Notes: a model not told the origin generated them from the sequence alone. A stretch of DNA of 64,000 nt from Streptomyces sp. NBC_01446 (GCF_026340095.1 NZ_JAPEPO010000001.1:1612001-1676000); one strand, 5' to 3'; positions 8,237 through 18,121 are shown, counted from the stretch's first letter. Made by a program: numbers and translations.

Positions 8237-8668
8237 ATGTCACCACGATGGAACCCGAATCCTGACGTGCGCACCGGCCGTCACGTCGTCTATAACCTTC
8301 ACGTCCACTTGGTATTCGTCACCAAGTATCGGCGTAAGGCATTCACCGACGCCATGCTGACGCGCACCGAGGAGATCATGCGCGACGTCTGCACCGACTT
8401 CGAGGCCGAACTCAAGCAGTTCAACGGCGAGCAGGACCATGTGCATCTGCTCGTGCACTATCCGCCCAAGGTCCAGCTCTCCAAACTGGTCAACTCCCTC
8501 AAGGGCGTCAGCTCCCGCAGGCTCCGCCAGGAATACGACAGCCACGTCCGCCGCTACCTATGGGGCGGACACTTCTGGTCCGGCTCCTACTTCGCCGGAT
8601 CCTGCGGCGGCGCACCGCTGACCGTCGTCAAGCAGTACATCGAGAACCAGCAGCGCCCCACCGGCTGA
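8237..8668 (+). CDS. tnpA: IS200-type Y1 transposase TnpA
   Basis: 143 residues, the usual length. The HUH motif is His68-Val-His70 (QDHVHLLVHYPP) and the nucleophile is Tyr134 (VVKQYIENQ). The enzyme excises and inserts the element as single-stranded DNA next to a short target sequence, recognising the subterminal hairpins. Intact together with tnpB and both ends, so the element may still be mobile. Confidence 0.95.
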   Translation: MSPRWNPNPDVRTGRHVVYNLHVHLVFVTKYRRKAFTDAMLTRTEEIMRDVCTDFEAELKQFNGEQDHVHLLVHYPPKVQLSKLVNSLKGVSSRRLRQEYDSHVRRYLWGGHFWSGSYFAGSCGGAPLTVVKQYIENQQRPTG

Positions 8669-8760
8669 GGACAACACTGCGGACCCGTGCGAACGTGCGG
8701 GTCAGAGCAGCCCTGAGATGGCCTTCACCCCCGCCGTAAACGGCGGAGCACTGGCCAAGA

Positions 8761-11262
8761 TCAAAGGTAGAGAAGCGTGCCGTCGCCTGCGTCTTCGCCC
8801 GCCGCGCCGAGGACGAGGTCGCTGCGGCCATAGCCGGACAGGTCGGTCAGGGCGACGGCCGAGCCGAGGTTGTCGTTGGTCTCGGTGGCGCCCGGGACGC
8901 CGCTGGTGTCCTGGGAGATCGCCACGGCGCCCGTGCCGGCCAGACCGGCTGAACTGCCCTTGAGGAGCAGGGTGGTTCCGGCGTTGGAGCGGTTGGTGGC
9001 GTCGCGGGTGATGTCCTCGTTCGGGGCGCCGGTGAGAACGTCGGCGTAGCCGTCCGCGTTGTAGTCGCCGACCGCGACCGAGGCGCCCATCGCGTCGCCG
9101 GACTCGGCCGCGCCGGGCACTCCGGACGTGGCCTGGCTGATCGCCTTGGCACCGGTCGCGGTCAGGCCGCTGCCCGTGGTGCCGTAGATCGCGGTGACCT
9201 GGCCGCCCGTTGCCGCGCCGGACTCGGCGGTGTAGGGCTGGCCGATGGCGAGGTCGTCGGTGCCGTCGCCGTTGAGGTCGCCCGCGGCGACGGAGCGCCC
9301 GCCCTTGACGGTGAGCGCGCCGACCTTGGTCAGGCCGTTGGTGCCGCCCTTGAACCAGACGAACCGCCCGATACCGCTCGGGTCGCGGTAGTTGAGGGCG
9401 ACGTCCGCGTACCCGTCGGCGTTGAAGTCGCCGGTGGCGGCGGCCTCGTAGGCGAGGGTGCCGGTGGTGGTGAGGGTGCCGTACTGGGTGGACTTGCCGG
9501 TGAGGTGGACGTTCCAGGAGCCGCCGTTGCCGGTACCGGCGGCGAAGATGTCCGCCTTGCCGTCGGCGTTGAAGTCGCCGACGGTGACTGCGGAGCCGAG
9601 ACGGGCCCCGGCCTCCGGGACTCCTGCGGTGGTGTAGGTGGAACCGGAGTTGAGACCGGGACCGTTCAAGATGGTGATGGCGCCCCGGTCGGCATGGCCG
9701 ATCGTGTCGTCCTCGCCGGGCTGGCCGACCACGACGTCCGCGTAGCCGTCGCCGTTGACATCCCCGGTCCCCGTGGCGGCGCCGAACTCGTCGCCCGGCT
9801 CACCCGTGCCCGGCACGCCCGAACTCGACTGCGAGATCAGCTTCTTGGCGGTTGCAACGGGACCGTTCAGGCCACCGGGCACGACGGCGATCTGACCACC
9901 GCTCGCCCCCTTGGGCATCCCGGCGACAAGGTCGTTCACGCCGTCGCGGTTGGTGTCGGAAGCGGCCGGGGAGGCCGAGGCCGTCGTGGACGCGGCCAGG
10001 GTGCCCAGAGCCGTGAGCTGGTCGTGCAGGTTGGCGCCCGGGCACGCGGTGGCCATGAGGTCCTGGTGGCTGGTGACCCTCGGCACGGTGGCCTGCTGGC
10101 CCGCGGTGTAGCGGCCGTTGTCGAACTCGGCGGTCAGCGTGGCCGTTTCGCCCGGCTTCTCGCCGTACAAGCCGAGCTTCCACCCGGCGATCCGGGCAAT
10201 GGCCTTAAGCGCCGCCTTGCTCGGCTTCGCAGTCTCCATGTTGCCCAGCAGCGAGATACCGACGGTGTCCGGGTTGAAGCCGAGCGTGTGCCGCGCCTTC
10301 ACCGGCAGTCCGACCCCGCCCTTGCTGCCCTCGAAGATCTGCCCGCACTTGTCGACCACGAAGTTGTAGCCGATGTCGCCCCAGCCCTGCGTCTTGACGT
10401 GGTACGCCTGGATGGACCGGACCATGGCCGCGGACTGGGCGCAGCTGTAACTGTTGTTGCCCGCCTCGTGGTGCACGACGACGGCTTTGACGCTCGGGCT
10501 GTAGACGGTGGGGCACTGCACGATCGTCTCGTCCGCGCCCCACTGCGCCCGCGAGATGATCGCCGGCTTCGGGACCGGCCCGGAGGCCGGGGTGGTCGGC
10601 GGTGCGCTCAGCCCGTCCAGACAGCGCGGACCGGTCACCGACGTCGGCGACGGTGACGGTGACGGTGATGCGGACGGGGTGGCGGCCTCGTACGCGACCG
10701 GCCCGATGCCACCCCCTGCCTCCCGTACTCCCGGGTCGACCAGGTCAAGACGGAGTGAGGCGGGCAGCTTGCGCTTGCCGTCGATGCGGGCCTCGACGCC
10801 GTCGGACGGGCCGACCCACAACGGCTCGGTGGCGCCGCGCAACCCGGTACCGCTGCCGTCCCGACCCAAGTCGGCGGGCGTGTCGGGTAGTTCGAGGGTG
10901 CGCCAGTCGCTCCACTCACCGGTCTCGATGCCGCGCGTGCGGACCTCGACCGTGCCGGTGAGCCGTTCCTTCGCCGCCGCCCAGCTCACCCCGACCAGCG
11001 AGAACGGGCCGGTGGCCGTCTGCTGACGGGACCGCCCTGTCGCGGAGGACCCGCCCAGCGCCAGCGTGCGCACCGCGGCAGGCCGGGCCTGCGGCCCCTG
11101 TGCGCGCTGCTCGCTGTCCGTGACACCGAGGGCCAGCGCGGCGAGTACGCCCGATCCCAGGACGGCGGTGGCCAGCGACGGCACGCCGATCGTCCGCCAC
11201 CGCCGGTGCCGCAGCCGCCGTCTGCCCGTCGTCCTGCGCGTGCCGGCCATGCCGTGGTCCAT
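8761..11262 (-). pseudogene. Secreted PGRP (T7-type amidase) plus FG-GAP protein, 3' end interrupted
   Basis: The reading frame gives 833 residues. An Arg-rich N-terminus and a hydrophobic segment (about 27-47) form a long export signal or anchor. A Ser/Pro/Thr linker follows near 195-230, then an N-acetylmuramoyl-L-alanine amidase/PGRP domain (235-420) with putative zinc ligands His264, His399 and Cys407 and with Tyr299. Seven or so FG-GAP repeats (DxNxDGxxD) follow, typical of a beta-propeller. The natural end was removed by the IS200/IS605 insertion; only ~36 codons are lost, so a nearly complete product may still be made. Likely acts on peptidoglycan outside the cell. Confidence 0.88.
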
Positions 11263-11380
11263 AGGGTTCCGTCCTGTGATGGTTCTGCTCGTCGCTCTCG
11301 GGATCTGGCCGACCGGCCGCCACGTTTCTCCAGCGCACCAGGGGGCTCAGGTGTCACACAGGCGCCGGACAGGCTCGGGG

Positions 11381-11899
11381 CTATTTCTGGCGGGGCGGAA
11401 TGTCGGCGGTGCACACGGCACGCCCGTACGCCCTGGAGGCGGTGGCCATCTGGACTTCGCGGCCGCGCACGGTAATGCGGCAGGACGCGTGGCCACCGCC
11501 AGCGCCGAGTTGCACGGTGACGGTGGCGGGGCCGCTATCGGGGGTGACGTGGGCGGAGGCGTGCCAGGGCAGGTGGGCCTTGCGCCGGTGGCCGTAGGAG
11601 GTGTTCTGCTCCTGACCGTCCTTGAGGTTGTCGAGGTAGGTGATGTTGGCGGTGCCGTCGCCGGTGACCTGGTAGGCGACCAGAACCGTGTAGGGCGCCG
11701 GCTTCTGGTCGCCGCCGCCCCAGGTGAGGGCCAGCCCGCCGACGATCAGAGCCACGCCTGCGACGGCGAGCAGCGCGGGGACACCCCACTTCGACAGGCG
11801 GGCCTTCCAGCGGGAGGACAGCACCTCATCCACCGCTTCAGCGGCGGCTTCAGTCCCTGCGTCCTGGTCTGTGGCCCGTTCGGGTGCGGTGGTGGTCAT
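11381..11899 (-). CDS. MmpS-family-like membrane protein
   Basis: 172 residues: acidic cytoplasmic N-terminus (1-35), one membrane helix (WGVPALLAVAGVALIVGGLAL), then an extracytoplasmic beta-rich domain. That domain has VAYQVTGDGTANITYLDN, LPWHASAHVTPDS and SCRITVRGREVQMATASRAYGRAVCTAD. This matches the MmpS accessory-protein pattern, known as partners of RND lipid exporters in mycobacteria. No MmpL-type gene is nearby, so the role here is unclear. It lies between two FG-GAP genes on the same strand, 25 bases downstream of the broken one. Confidence 0.7.
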   Translation of the reverse strand: MTTTAPERATDQDAGTEAAAEAVDEVLSSRWKARLSKWGVPALLAVAGVALIVGGLALTWGGGDQKPAPYTVLVAYQVTGDGTANITYLDNLKDGQEQNTSYGHRRKAHLPWHASAHVTPDSGPATVTVQLGAGGGHASCRITVRGREVQMATASRAYGRAVCTADIPPRQK

Positions 11900-11924
11900 G
11901 GCGGATTGACTCCTGCGGGTGGGG

Positions 11925-12990
11925 TCAGGGGGCGAGGACGTCGCCGATGTGGGATCCGGCGGGGACGTTGAAGGTGCCGATGCTGGGGCCGGAGCTGGTG
12001 GCGGCCTGGATGCCGGTGGTGCTGGAGTTGGCGATGAGGACCATGCCGTCGCCGGTGTTCTCGCCGCTGGCGCCGGCGGCCAGGTCGGCGTATCCGTCGC
12101 CGGTGGCGTCGAGCAGGGCGGTGGAGGTGCCGAGGCGGTCGCCGGGTTCGGGGTCGCCGGCCATGTCGCCGGTGGCGTCGACGGTGCTCGAGTTGAGGGA
12201 GAGGGAGCCGGTGCCGGTCAGGCCGGTGGCGGAGCCCTTGATCAGGAGGGTGGTGCCGGCGTCGGCCTGGTTGGCTGCGTTGAAGGTGAGGTCCTCGCCG
12301 GGCAGGCCGGTCAGGACGTCGGCGTAGCCGTCCTTGTTGGTGTCGCCGATGGCGATGGAGGCGCCCATGTCGTCGCCTGTTTCGCTGGCGCCGGGGATGC
12401 CGGTGGACTCCTGGTCCAGGGTGGTCTTGTTTGCCTCGGTCAGACCGGTGGTGGAACCATAGTAGGCCGTGATGCGGCCGCCGTTGACCGCCTTGGGCTG
12501 GCCGACGACGACGTCGGGGTAGGTGTCCTTGTTGAGGTCGCCGATCGCGAGGTCCACACCGCCTGACCCCTCGAGGCTGGTGGCGGTGTCGGTGTGCAGT
12601 CCGCTGGCGGAGCCGGGCAGGACGTAGAGGGGGCTGGTCCCGTCCCACTGGGTGAAGGTGACCAGGGCGTCCGGATAGCCGTCCTTGTTGATGTCGCCGG
12701 AGGCCGCGTCGGCGCTGGCGGCCGAGGTCAGCGACATCGGCGAGGCGGCGCCGGTCAGCTCCTGCGGGGCGGTGTCCTGAACGGTGCGGGTGGCGCCGTC
12801 GATGACCCACATGGCATAGCTGCCGGGGCAGAAGGCCAGGACATCGGCCTTGCCGTCGGCGTTGTAGTCGCCCACGGTCAGCGCCGCCCCGCATTGGTCG
12901 CCGCCGACACGGGCGGAGGCCGGGGCAAAGTACATGGTGGGGTCCGCCGTCAGGCCACTCGCCGAGCCGGCTCTCAAGGCTGCCCGAGAT
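11925..12990 (-). pseudogene. FG-GAP repeat protein, 5' end lost
   Basis: About 345 residues of FG-GAP propeller repeats (VGDYNADGKADVL, SGDINKDGYPDALV, IGDTNKDGYADVL and others) ending GDVLAP. The upstream side has no signal peptide. At ~12975-12990 the homology stops where an oppositely oriented IS110 transposase tail begins. The open frame continues artificially to 13049. The gene was therefore truncated by an IS-associated event and is not expected to be exported. Confidence 0.85.
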
Positions 12991-13147
12991 CCGCGACGGA
13001 GGACGCGGACAGGACTACTACCTGCGCAAGATCGCGGAAGGGAAGACACCGGCAGAGGCCCGAAGGGCTCTCAAACGCCGCCTGTCTAACGTGGTCTACC
13101 GGATCATGAAACGTGACCAACGGAACCACCTCGCTCAAGCCGCTTGA
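12971..13147 (+). pseudogene. IS110-family transposase C-terminal remnant
   Basis: The plus strand encodes DYYLRKIAEGKTPAEARRAL, then KRRLSNVVYRIMKRDQRN and a stop at 13145-13147, the typical IS110 C-terminus. No upstream transposase sequence remains. It differs from the intact IS110 at 26773, so it comes from another element. It marks the point where the FG-GAP gene lost its 5' end. Confidence 0.8.
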
Positions 13148-13549
13148 CACACAGAGGCGCTATGAGGTCACAGGCGCTCGACCGGCCGCGTGCATAGCGG
13201 CACCGCCCAGACCGCCGACGATTCCTGGAAAGGACAGCCCGAAGCGTCAATCGTTCGGTGGGTCAGGCCGCCGAGCGGTGCCACGACCAATCCTCACAGT
13301 CGTTCGTACAGTGGCGCGCTCCACCTGGACGCCATGAACCACGCCCGCTCCACGGTGTGTGGGTCGACGGCGGACGGGATGGGAGTTGGGTGGGTCGGTA
13401 TGGGGGGCAGACGAGCCGGCGACCTTTGGGAGGCTGGTCGGCGACTTTCCCTAAAGAAAGGGCTGTTCCGTGCGCGCACGGCCGCAGCCAGTTGCGGCGT
13501 CCACACGTTCGTAACCACCGCCGCAGCGCACAACGCGTGGGTAGACCCG
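13148..13549. other. Non-coding stretch, nothing recognised
   Basis: Open frames cross it but none has a convincing start, ribosome site or family signature. It probably contains IS debris between the IS110 tail and the GAP-family gene. Confidence 0.5.
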
Positions 13550-14227
13550 TCAGCGGGTGAGGATGGCGATGCCGTCACCGAGCAGTTTCAGTCCGAGGAC
13601 GAAGAACAGGACCGCCATGACGGCGACGTTGTGCTGAGCTGCCCAGTCTTTCCAGTTGCCGAGTGTGGTTTTGGCTCGCTCTCCCCCGAGTAGGAAGACT
13701 CCCAGTGGGGCCAGCAGGCCGAGGGTGGCGATCAGGACGAAGATTGCCAGCGATGTGATCTGCTGCCCGACCGGCAGTCCGGCTGAGCCGATGGAGGCGG
13801 CCGCGGCGATGGTCAGCGGGGCGTTCTTGGCGTTGAGCGCGGCCAGGGCCAGTCCGAGTCCGAAGACCTTGACCGGCGCGAGGCGGTCGATCGCACCCAT
13901 CCACTTCGGCAGCTGGGCCTGTGAGGGATCCTTCGGGCGCCGGTGCCATTGCCGGGCGCCGAAGAAGACGAGGAGCACACCCAGAGCGAGCTTGAGGATT
14001 CCCACCCAGGTGGCCGGTTGATTGTGGGCCGAGGCACCTGCGGGGGAAGCGATTGCCAGCATTACCGCGCCCAGTGCCGAGAGTCCCAGGATCCAACCGA
14101 CGGTGAAGAGAGGTCCGTTGAGACGTCCCCGAGGCGTGGCGAGTATGAGGATGATGGCGATGATCGGGAGCGGGCTGATCGCGACGGCGGCCGCAAAACC
14201 CAGCACGTCACCGAGAACTGCGCCCAT
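13550..14227 (-). CDS. GAP-family (LysE-like/Sap) multi-spanning membrane protein
   Basis: 225 residues with about six membrane helices, starting MGAVLGDVLGFAAAVAISPL with the PLPIIAIILILATPRGR segment typical of the GAP/sulfolipid-addressing branch of the LysE superfamily. A central basic cytoplasmic loop is GARQWHRRPKDPSQ. Substrate unknown; relatives export small molecules or lipids. The ATG at 14227 is preferred to the longer frame because TGGAGG precedes it and the hydrophobic start follows directly. Divergent from the peroxidase cassette. Confidence 0.75.
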   Translation of the reverse strand: MGAVLGDVLGFAAAVAISPLPIIAIILILATPRGRLNGPLFTVGWILGLSALGAVMLAIASPAGASAHNQPATWVGILKLALGVLLVFFGARQWHRRPKDPSQAQLPKWMGAIDRLAPVKVFGLGLALAALNAKNAPLTIAAAASIGSAGLPVGQQITSLAIFVLIATLGLLAPLGVFLLGGERAKTTLGNWKDWAAQHNVAVMAVLFFVLGLKLLGDGIAILTR

Positions 14228-14666
14228 GGTTGCCTCCAGGTGGGGATCAGGGTGGCGATCCAGTGGAGCAGGGCTTGGGGCAACCGATGCCCCGCCTGGG
14301 CGGCGCACCGGGCTGTTGTGCGATCGGCTGCGCCGCTGTCTTCACGGCCGCGCGGAAGTGGCTGCCCGAGAATGGCGACGACGACGTACTCGGCACGTCA
14401 CACCAGTTCCATCTTCCTGCGCTTGGCCGGATCTGTCCTCGGGAGTTTCTCGGGACACGCGAGTACCCCGGCATTGGCCTGCCGCACCGGGCTGGCTGGA
14501 CCCCGCAGTGCCAGAGCTTCCCGGGAATCCGCCCCAGGTGACCAACGCCCAGGGCGGAGATGCGAGGCAGCGCATCCGCAGTGAGGATTGATACGTGAGG
14601 GCGATGGCCTCCCATGTTCGAGCGCTTGGCGACCCTCGCACCGATCCGTGGCAGGAGAATCTCACG
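14228..14666. other. Divergent intergenic region
   Basis: Separates the GAP-family gene from the peroxidase/catalase cassette and must hold the promoters of both. I see no confident sigma-factor consensus and no gene. Open frames here are not supported. Confidence 0.5.
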
Positions 14667-15257
14667 ATGACTGCGACGACAGGTGCAACCCAATCGGCTC
14701 ACCCCGAGCGACCGGGCAGGTCGGACGGGGTCTGCAGCGAGTTCACCGTCTTCACCAAGATCAAGCCGGGCCATGCTGATGCGTTGCGTGAGGATCTGGC
14801 CGCGATGGCCGACGCGGCATCTGACGAGAACGTCCATGCGGCGGTACGCCAGATCGGCACCCTGCATGACGCACGGCACGTGATCTTCGACAACGACACC
14901 CGGTTCATGTTCGCCAGCGTCTTCGACGGCTCCTGGGACACCTACATCGACGACTTCGCCAAGACGGTAGTCGGGGCCCGCTTCGACAAGGTCTTCTCGC
15001 ACTGCGAAGGGTTCCCCGGCGTCACCGACCCAGGGGCGAAAGACTGGTTCGTCGCCCAGCAAGAGCCCGCGGGGGTCTTCGTCAGCGCCTATCCCGACCT
15101 GACCGTTCAGCAGATCTACAAGGACCAGCGCGTGGACGAGGCGTTCGAGGCGTTGCTGGACACCGCCGAGTTCCGGGCGATGCTGGACAACCCGGCGAAC
15201 GCGGAGCTGGTGGGGACGCCGGCCTTCCAGAAGCTGCTGGAGGAAGCCTCGGCCTAG
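14667..15257 (+). CDS. Hypothetical first gene of a DyP/catalase cassette
   Basis: 196 residues, cytoplasmic, not assigned to a named family. It begins TATTGATQSAHPERPG, then EFTVFTKIKPGHADALREDL, which resembles an antibiotic-biosynthesis-monooxygenase-like ferredoxin fold. It continues with IGTLHDARHVIFDNDTRFMF and ASVFDGSWDTYIDDFAKTVV. The later part ends AFQKLLEEASA. The ATG at 14667 follows GCAGGAG. Two oxidative enzymes follow on the same strand (gaps of ~117 and 70 bases), so a role in hydroperoxide or lipid-peroxide handling is plausible but inferred. Confidence 0.7.
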   Translation: MTATTGATQSAHPERPGRSDGVCSEFTVFTKIKPGHADALREDLAAMADAASDENVHAAVRQIGTLHDARHVIFDNDTRFMFASVFDGSWDTYIDDFAKTVVGARFDKVFSHCEGFPGVTDPGAKDWFVAQQEPAGVFVSAYPDLTVQQIYKDQRVDEAFEALLDTAEFRAMLDNPANAELVGTPAFQKLLEEASA

Positions 15258-15374
15258 CCCCCCGACACAACCAACACTCAGAGCCGACCCCACGTCTGTG
15301 GACCGCGTCGGCGGACGCGGACCAGTCGCTGCCGGGCTGCCCGGGCAGAGACCGATGTGGAGACACAGGCAATC

Positions 15375-16727
15375 ATGAATGCGACAGCAAGCAGCAGCGC
15401 GAGCGGCGTGCGCGTCGAGATCGACGACGTCCAAAGCGGGGCGCTGCGTCCACGGCCCGTTCCCTATGAGGGAAAGTTCGTCTTCCTGCGCGTCGATGAC
15501 CGCCACGCCGGGCGCGCCCTGCTGCGGCGGCTGCTCCCGGTGACCTCGGGTGGACTGCCCGGCACGGACCGGATCCAGGAAGCCTGGGTGGCTGTGGCGC
15601 TCACCTACCAAGGACTGAGGGCCCTGGGGGTGCCCCAGCAGTCGCTGGACAGCTTTCCGCAGGCGTTTCGTGAAGGCATGGCCGCCCGGGCGGAGCTGAT
15701 CGGCGACGTGGGCGAGAGCGCCCCGGCCCACTGGGAAGCACCGTTCGGTACCGGCGACATCCACATCGCGTTGAGCGCCCTGTCCTCCGATGCGGCGCAA
15801 CTGGACAAGGAGCTGGAGCGGGCCCGCGTCGCCTACGAGGACACGCCCGGCGTCCAGGTGATCTGGCAGCAGGATGTTCACCAGCTCCCGACCGGGCGAA
15901 CCACCTTCGGATTCCGCGACGGCATCAGCCATCCGAATATCGAGGGCGTCGGGCTACCTGGCTCGAACCCGCAGGAAGTTCCCATCAAGGCGGGCGAGTT
16001 CATTCTCGGTTACCCCGACGAGACCGGCAATCTGCCGCCCATGCCCAGCCCCGATGTGCTGGGGCGCAACGGGACCTACGCGGCCGTGCGCAAGGTCCAC
16101 ACCAACGTGGCGGCCTGGCGGCAGTACCTGCGCGCGAACAGCCCCAGCGCCGAGGAGGAGGCCCTCCTGGCGGCGAAGATGATCGGGCGCTGGCCCAGCG
16201 GGGCGCCGCTGACGCTGGCACCGGAGCACGATGATCCGGAGCTGGCGGCCGATCCGCACCGGGTCAACAACTTCCTGTACCGGGAGAACGACGACCGGGG
16301 CTACCGGTGCCCGGCCGGTGCGCACATCCGGCGCACCAACCCCCGTGATTCCACCATCATCGGCGACGCACGGATGCACCGCCTGATCCGCCGCGGCACC
16401 ACCTACGGCCCGCCGCTGCCCGAGGGCGTACTGGAGGACGACGGTGCCGACCGCGGCCTCGTCGGAGTCTTTCTCGGGGCCCATCTGGAACGGCAGTTTG
16501 AGTTCATCAAGGCCGAGTGGGTCAACGACGGCAACTTCATCGGCTATCCCGGCGAGAAGGACCCGGTGGCCGGACATCACGGCGGAACCGGAACCGTCAC
16601 CATCCCGGAGAAGCCGGTCCGGCGCCGCCTGAAGAACCTGCCCAGCTTCGTGGTCACCCGCGGCGGTGAGTACTGCTTCGTGCCGGGCCTGCGCGCCTTG
16701 CGCTGGCTCGCCGAACTGGAGGACTGA
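15375..16727 (+). CDS. DyP-type haem peroxidase
   Basis: 450 residues. It contains the DyP signature GFRDG (Asp182) and, further on, RCPAGAHIRRTNPRDS with the presumed haem-ligating histidine, followed by RLIRRGTTYGPPLP. No Tat signal is present, so it acts in the cytoplasm or in a compartment. The family uses peroxide to oxidise dyes, phenolics and other substrates. The ATG at 15375 has GGAG 12 bases upstream; a GTG at 15357 would add six residues. Flanked by an uncharacterised gene and a catalase-like gene, apparently one operon. Confidence 0.88.
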   Translation: MNATASSSASGVRVEIDDVQSGALRPRPVPYEGKFVFLRVDDRHAGRALLRRLLPVTSGGLPGTDRIQEAWVAVALTYQGLRALGVPQQSLDSFPQAFREGMAARAELIGDVGESAPAHWEAPFGTGDIHIALSALSSDAAQLDKELERARVAYEDTPGVQVIWQQDVHQLPTGRTTFGFRDGISHPNIEGVGLPGSNPQEVPIKAGEFILGYPDETGNLPPMPSPDVLGRNGTYAAVRKVHTNVAAWRQYLRANSPSAEEEALLAAKMIGRWPSGAPLTLAPEHDDPELAADPHRVNNFLYRENDDRGYRCPAGAHIRRTNPRDSTIIGDARMHRLIRRGTTYGPPLPEGVLEDDGADRGLVGVFLGAHLERQFEFIKAEWVNDGNFIGYPGEKDPVAGHHGGTGTVTIPEKPVRRRLKNLPSFVVTRGGEYCFVPGLRALRWLAELED

Positions 16728-16797
16728 GGGCGAATCCCACCCCCTGAGGTTCCAGCCCCTGAGGCGCGATCACGCTCTCCGAGGAGAGGTCGAAGTC

Positions 16798-17925
16798 ATG
16801 GCAGCACAGTTCGTCCGCTACACGCCGGACGTCGAAGATGATGACCCGCACTTCGATCAAAATGTGCAGACGGTGATCGAAAAGACCGAGAGCTACATCG
16901 CCGAGTCGGTCACGGCTGGTGGCACCGGCCGGGCTCTCCGCGACGCCCATGCCAAGGGCTACGGGCTGGTCCGCGGGGAAGCGGAGATCCTGGACGGGCT
17001 TCCCCCCGAGTACGCCCAAGGCATCTACGCGACTCCGGGAACCCACGATGCGCTCATCCGCTTCTCCAACGGCTCGCCTCACGCCGGAGCCGACGCGCGA
17101 CTGGGCGCCGCCACCGGACTGGCACTGAAGATCTTCGACATCCCCGGCCCGACCCTGCTGGAAGACGAACCGGACACGGGCACCTTCGACTACGCCAACA
17201 TCAACGGACCGATCTTCTTCTGCAACACAGTTGAGCACTACCTGTTCATCCAGGAACTGTTCCTGAACGCGCCGGCCTACTTCTCCCAGGGCCGACCCGG
17301 CGCGCATCGTTTCTTCACCGAGTTCGTGACCGGAAAGGGAACGCTGGACCAGGACAACTGGGCGTGGGACGAGTTCCTGGCCTTCCTGCGCCTGTCGAAG
17401 ACCCCTCCGGCGAACCTGCTGCTGTCGAGCTACTGGACGATGGGCGCGGTCCGGCACGGGGACTACATCGCCAAGGTGCGCATCACCCCCGACCCGTCCT
17501 TCGCCGCCTCGGTGGTCCGGCGGGGCATCGACCCGACCTCCGCGCAGGAGGTCTTCCGACCGGCCCTGGTTACCGAGCTGCAGGAGCGGCCCTACGCCTT
17601 CGACATCCAGGTCCAGCTCTGCACCGACCTGGAACGCATGCCGGTGGAGGACACCACCGTGGAGTGGCCCGAGCAGCTCTCGCCGCCCGTCACCGTGGCC
17701 AAGCTGCGGCTGCCGCAGCAGGACATCTCCGCCCCGGAAAACCTGGAGAAGATGGACGCGCTGTCCTTCACGCCCTGGCGGGTCACCGCCGAGCACGCGC
17801 CCCTGGGCAACATCATGCGGGCCCGCAAGGAGGTCTACCGGCAATCCTCCATCGCGCGCCACAAGCTCAACAAGCAGCCGCGCACGGAGCCCCGCAGCGC
17901 CGATGAGGCACTCGGCCTGGCCTGA
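16798..17925 (+). CDS. Catalase-family haem protein (small, SrpA-like type)
   Basis: 375 residues, shorter than classical catalase. Family features include RALRDAHAKGYGLVRGEAEI, LIRFSNGSPHAGADARLGAA, GLALKIFDIPG, DYANINGPIFFCNTVEHYL, and near the end MRARKEVYRQSSIAR with an R-x-x-x-Y arrangement suited to a proximal haem tyrosine. Such proteins show catalase, peroxidase or peroxygenase-like activity. The ATG at 16798 follows GAGGAGAGG. Third gene of the peroxidase cassette. Unrelated in sequence to the full catalase at 56759. Confidence 0.85.
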   Translation: MAAQFVRYTPDVEDDDPHFDQNVQTVIEKTESYIAESVTAGGTGRALRDAHAKGYGLVRGEAEILDGLPPEYAQGIYATPGTHDALIRFSNGSPHAGADARLGAATGLALKIFDIPGPTLLEDEPDTGTFDYANINGPIFFCNTVEHYLFIQELFLNAPAYFSQGRPGAHRFFTEFVTGKGTLDQDNWAWDEFLAFLRLSKTPPANLLLSSYWTMGAVRHGDYIAKVRITPDPSFAASVVRRGIDPTSAQEVFRPALVTELQERPYAFDIQVQLCTDLERMPVEDTTVEWPEQLSPPVTVAKLRLPQQDISAPENLEKMDALSFTPWRVTAEHAPLGNIMRARKEVYRQSSIARHKLNKQPRTEPRSADEALGLA

Positions 17926-18049
17926 TCAAGCCGACCGACGGGACGGCAAGCGTTCAGCGCGGGGAACCACGGGGCGGGCCCCCGGGGACCACGTTGGCGC
18001 CTAGCCCGCGCCGCGCTGGCTCCCAACTCCCACCTGGAAAGTTCTCTCC

Positions 18050-18121
18050 ATGGTGGGAGTCATCATCGGCGCCGTGATCACTTACCTCTTGATCGCTGCT
18101 GTGGTGACGGCGGTGTTTTAG
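18050..18121 (+). CDS. Candidate 23-residue hydrophobic peptide
   Basis: ATG at 18050 opens MVGVIIGAVITYLLIAAVVT then AVF and a stop, a near-perfect single membrane helix. GGAAAG lies ~8 bases upstream. It sits between the catalase-family gene and the R3 repeat. It resembles small membrane peptides in composition but has no recognised family; chance is possible for so short a frame. Confidence 0.35.
   Translation: MVGVIIGAVITYLLIAAVVTAVF

Larger units (their letters stand above)
6849..8764. mobile_element. Complete IS200/IS605-type element (tnpA and tnpB divergent)
   Basis: About 1.9 kb holding divergent tnpB (minus) and tnpA (plus). It splits the PGRP-FG-GAP gene with no target duplication, as expected for single-strand transposition. 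Subterminal hairpins are visible: CCGCCG/CGGCGG with a TAAA loop at 8731-8746 near the tnpA end, and CTCCTCCCTTC facing GAAGGAG near the tnpB end (6854-6890). Joining the flanks restores an open frame; the exact ends are ambiguous by about two T residues. Confidence 0.85.

Noticed and set aside
13148..13693. Plus-strand open frames between the IS110 tail and the GAP-family gene
   Set aside because: No family motif or ribosome site, and they overlap a clear minus-strand membrane protein.
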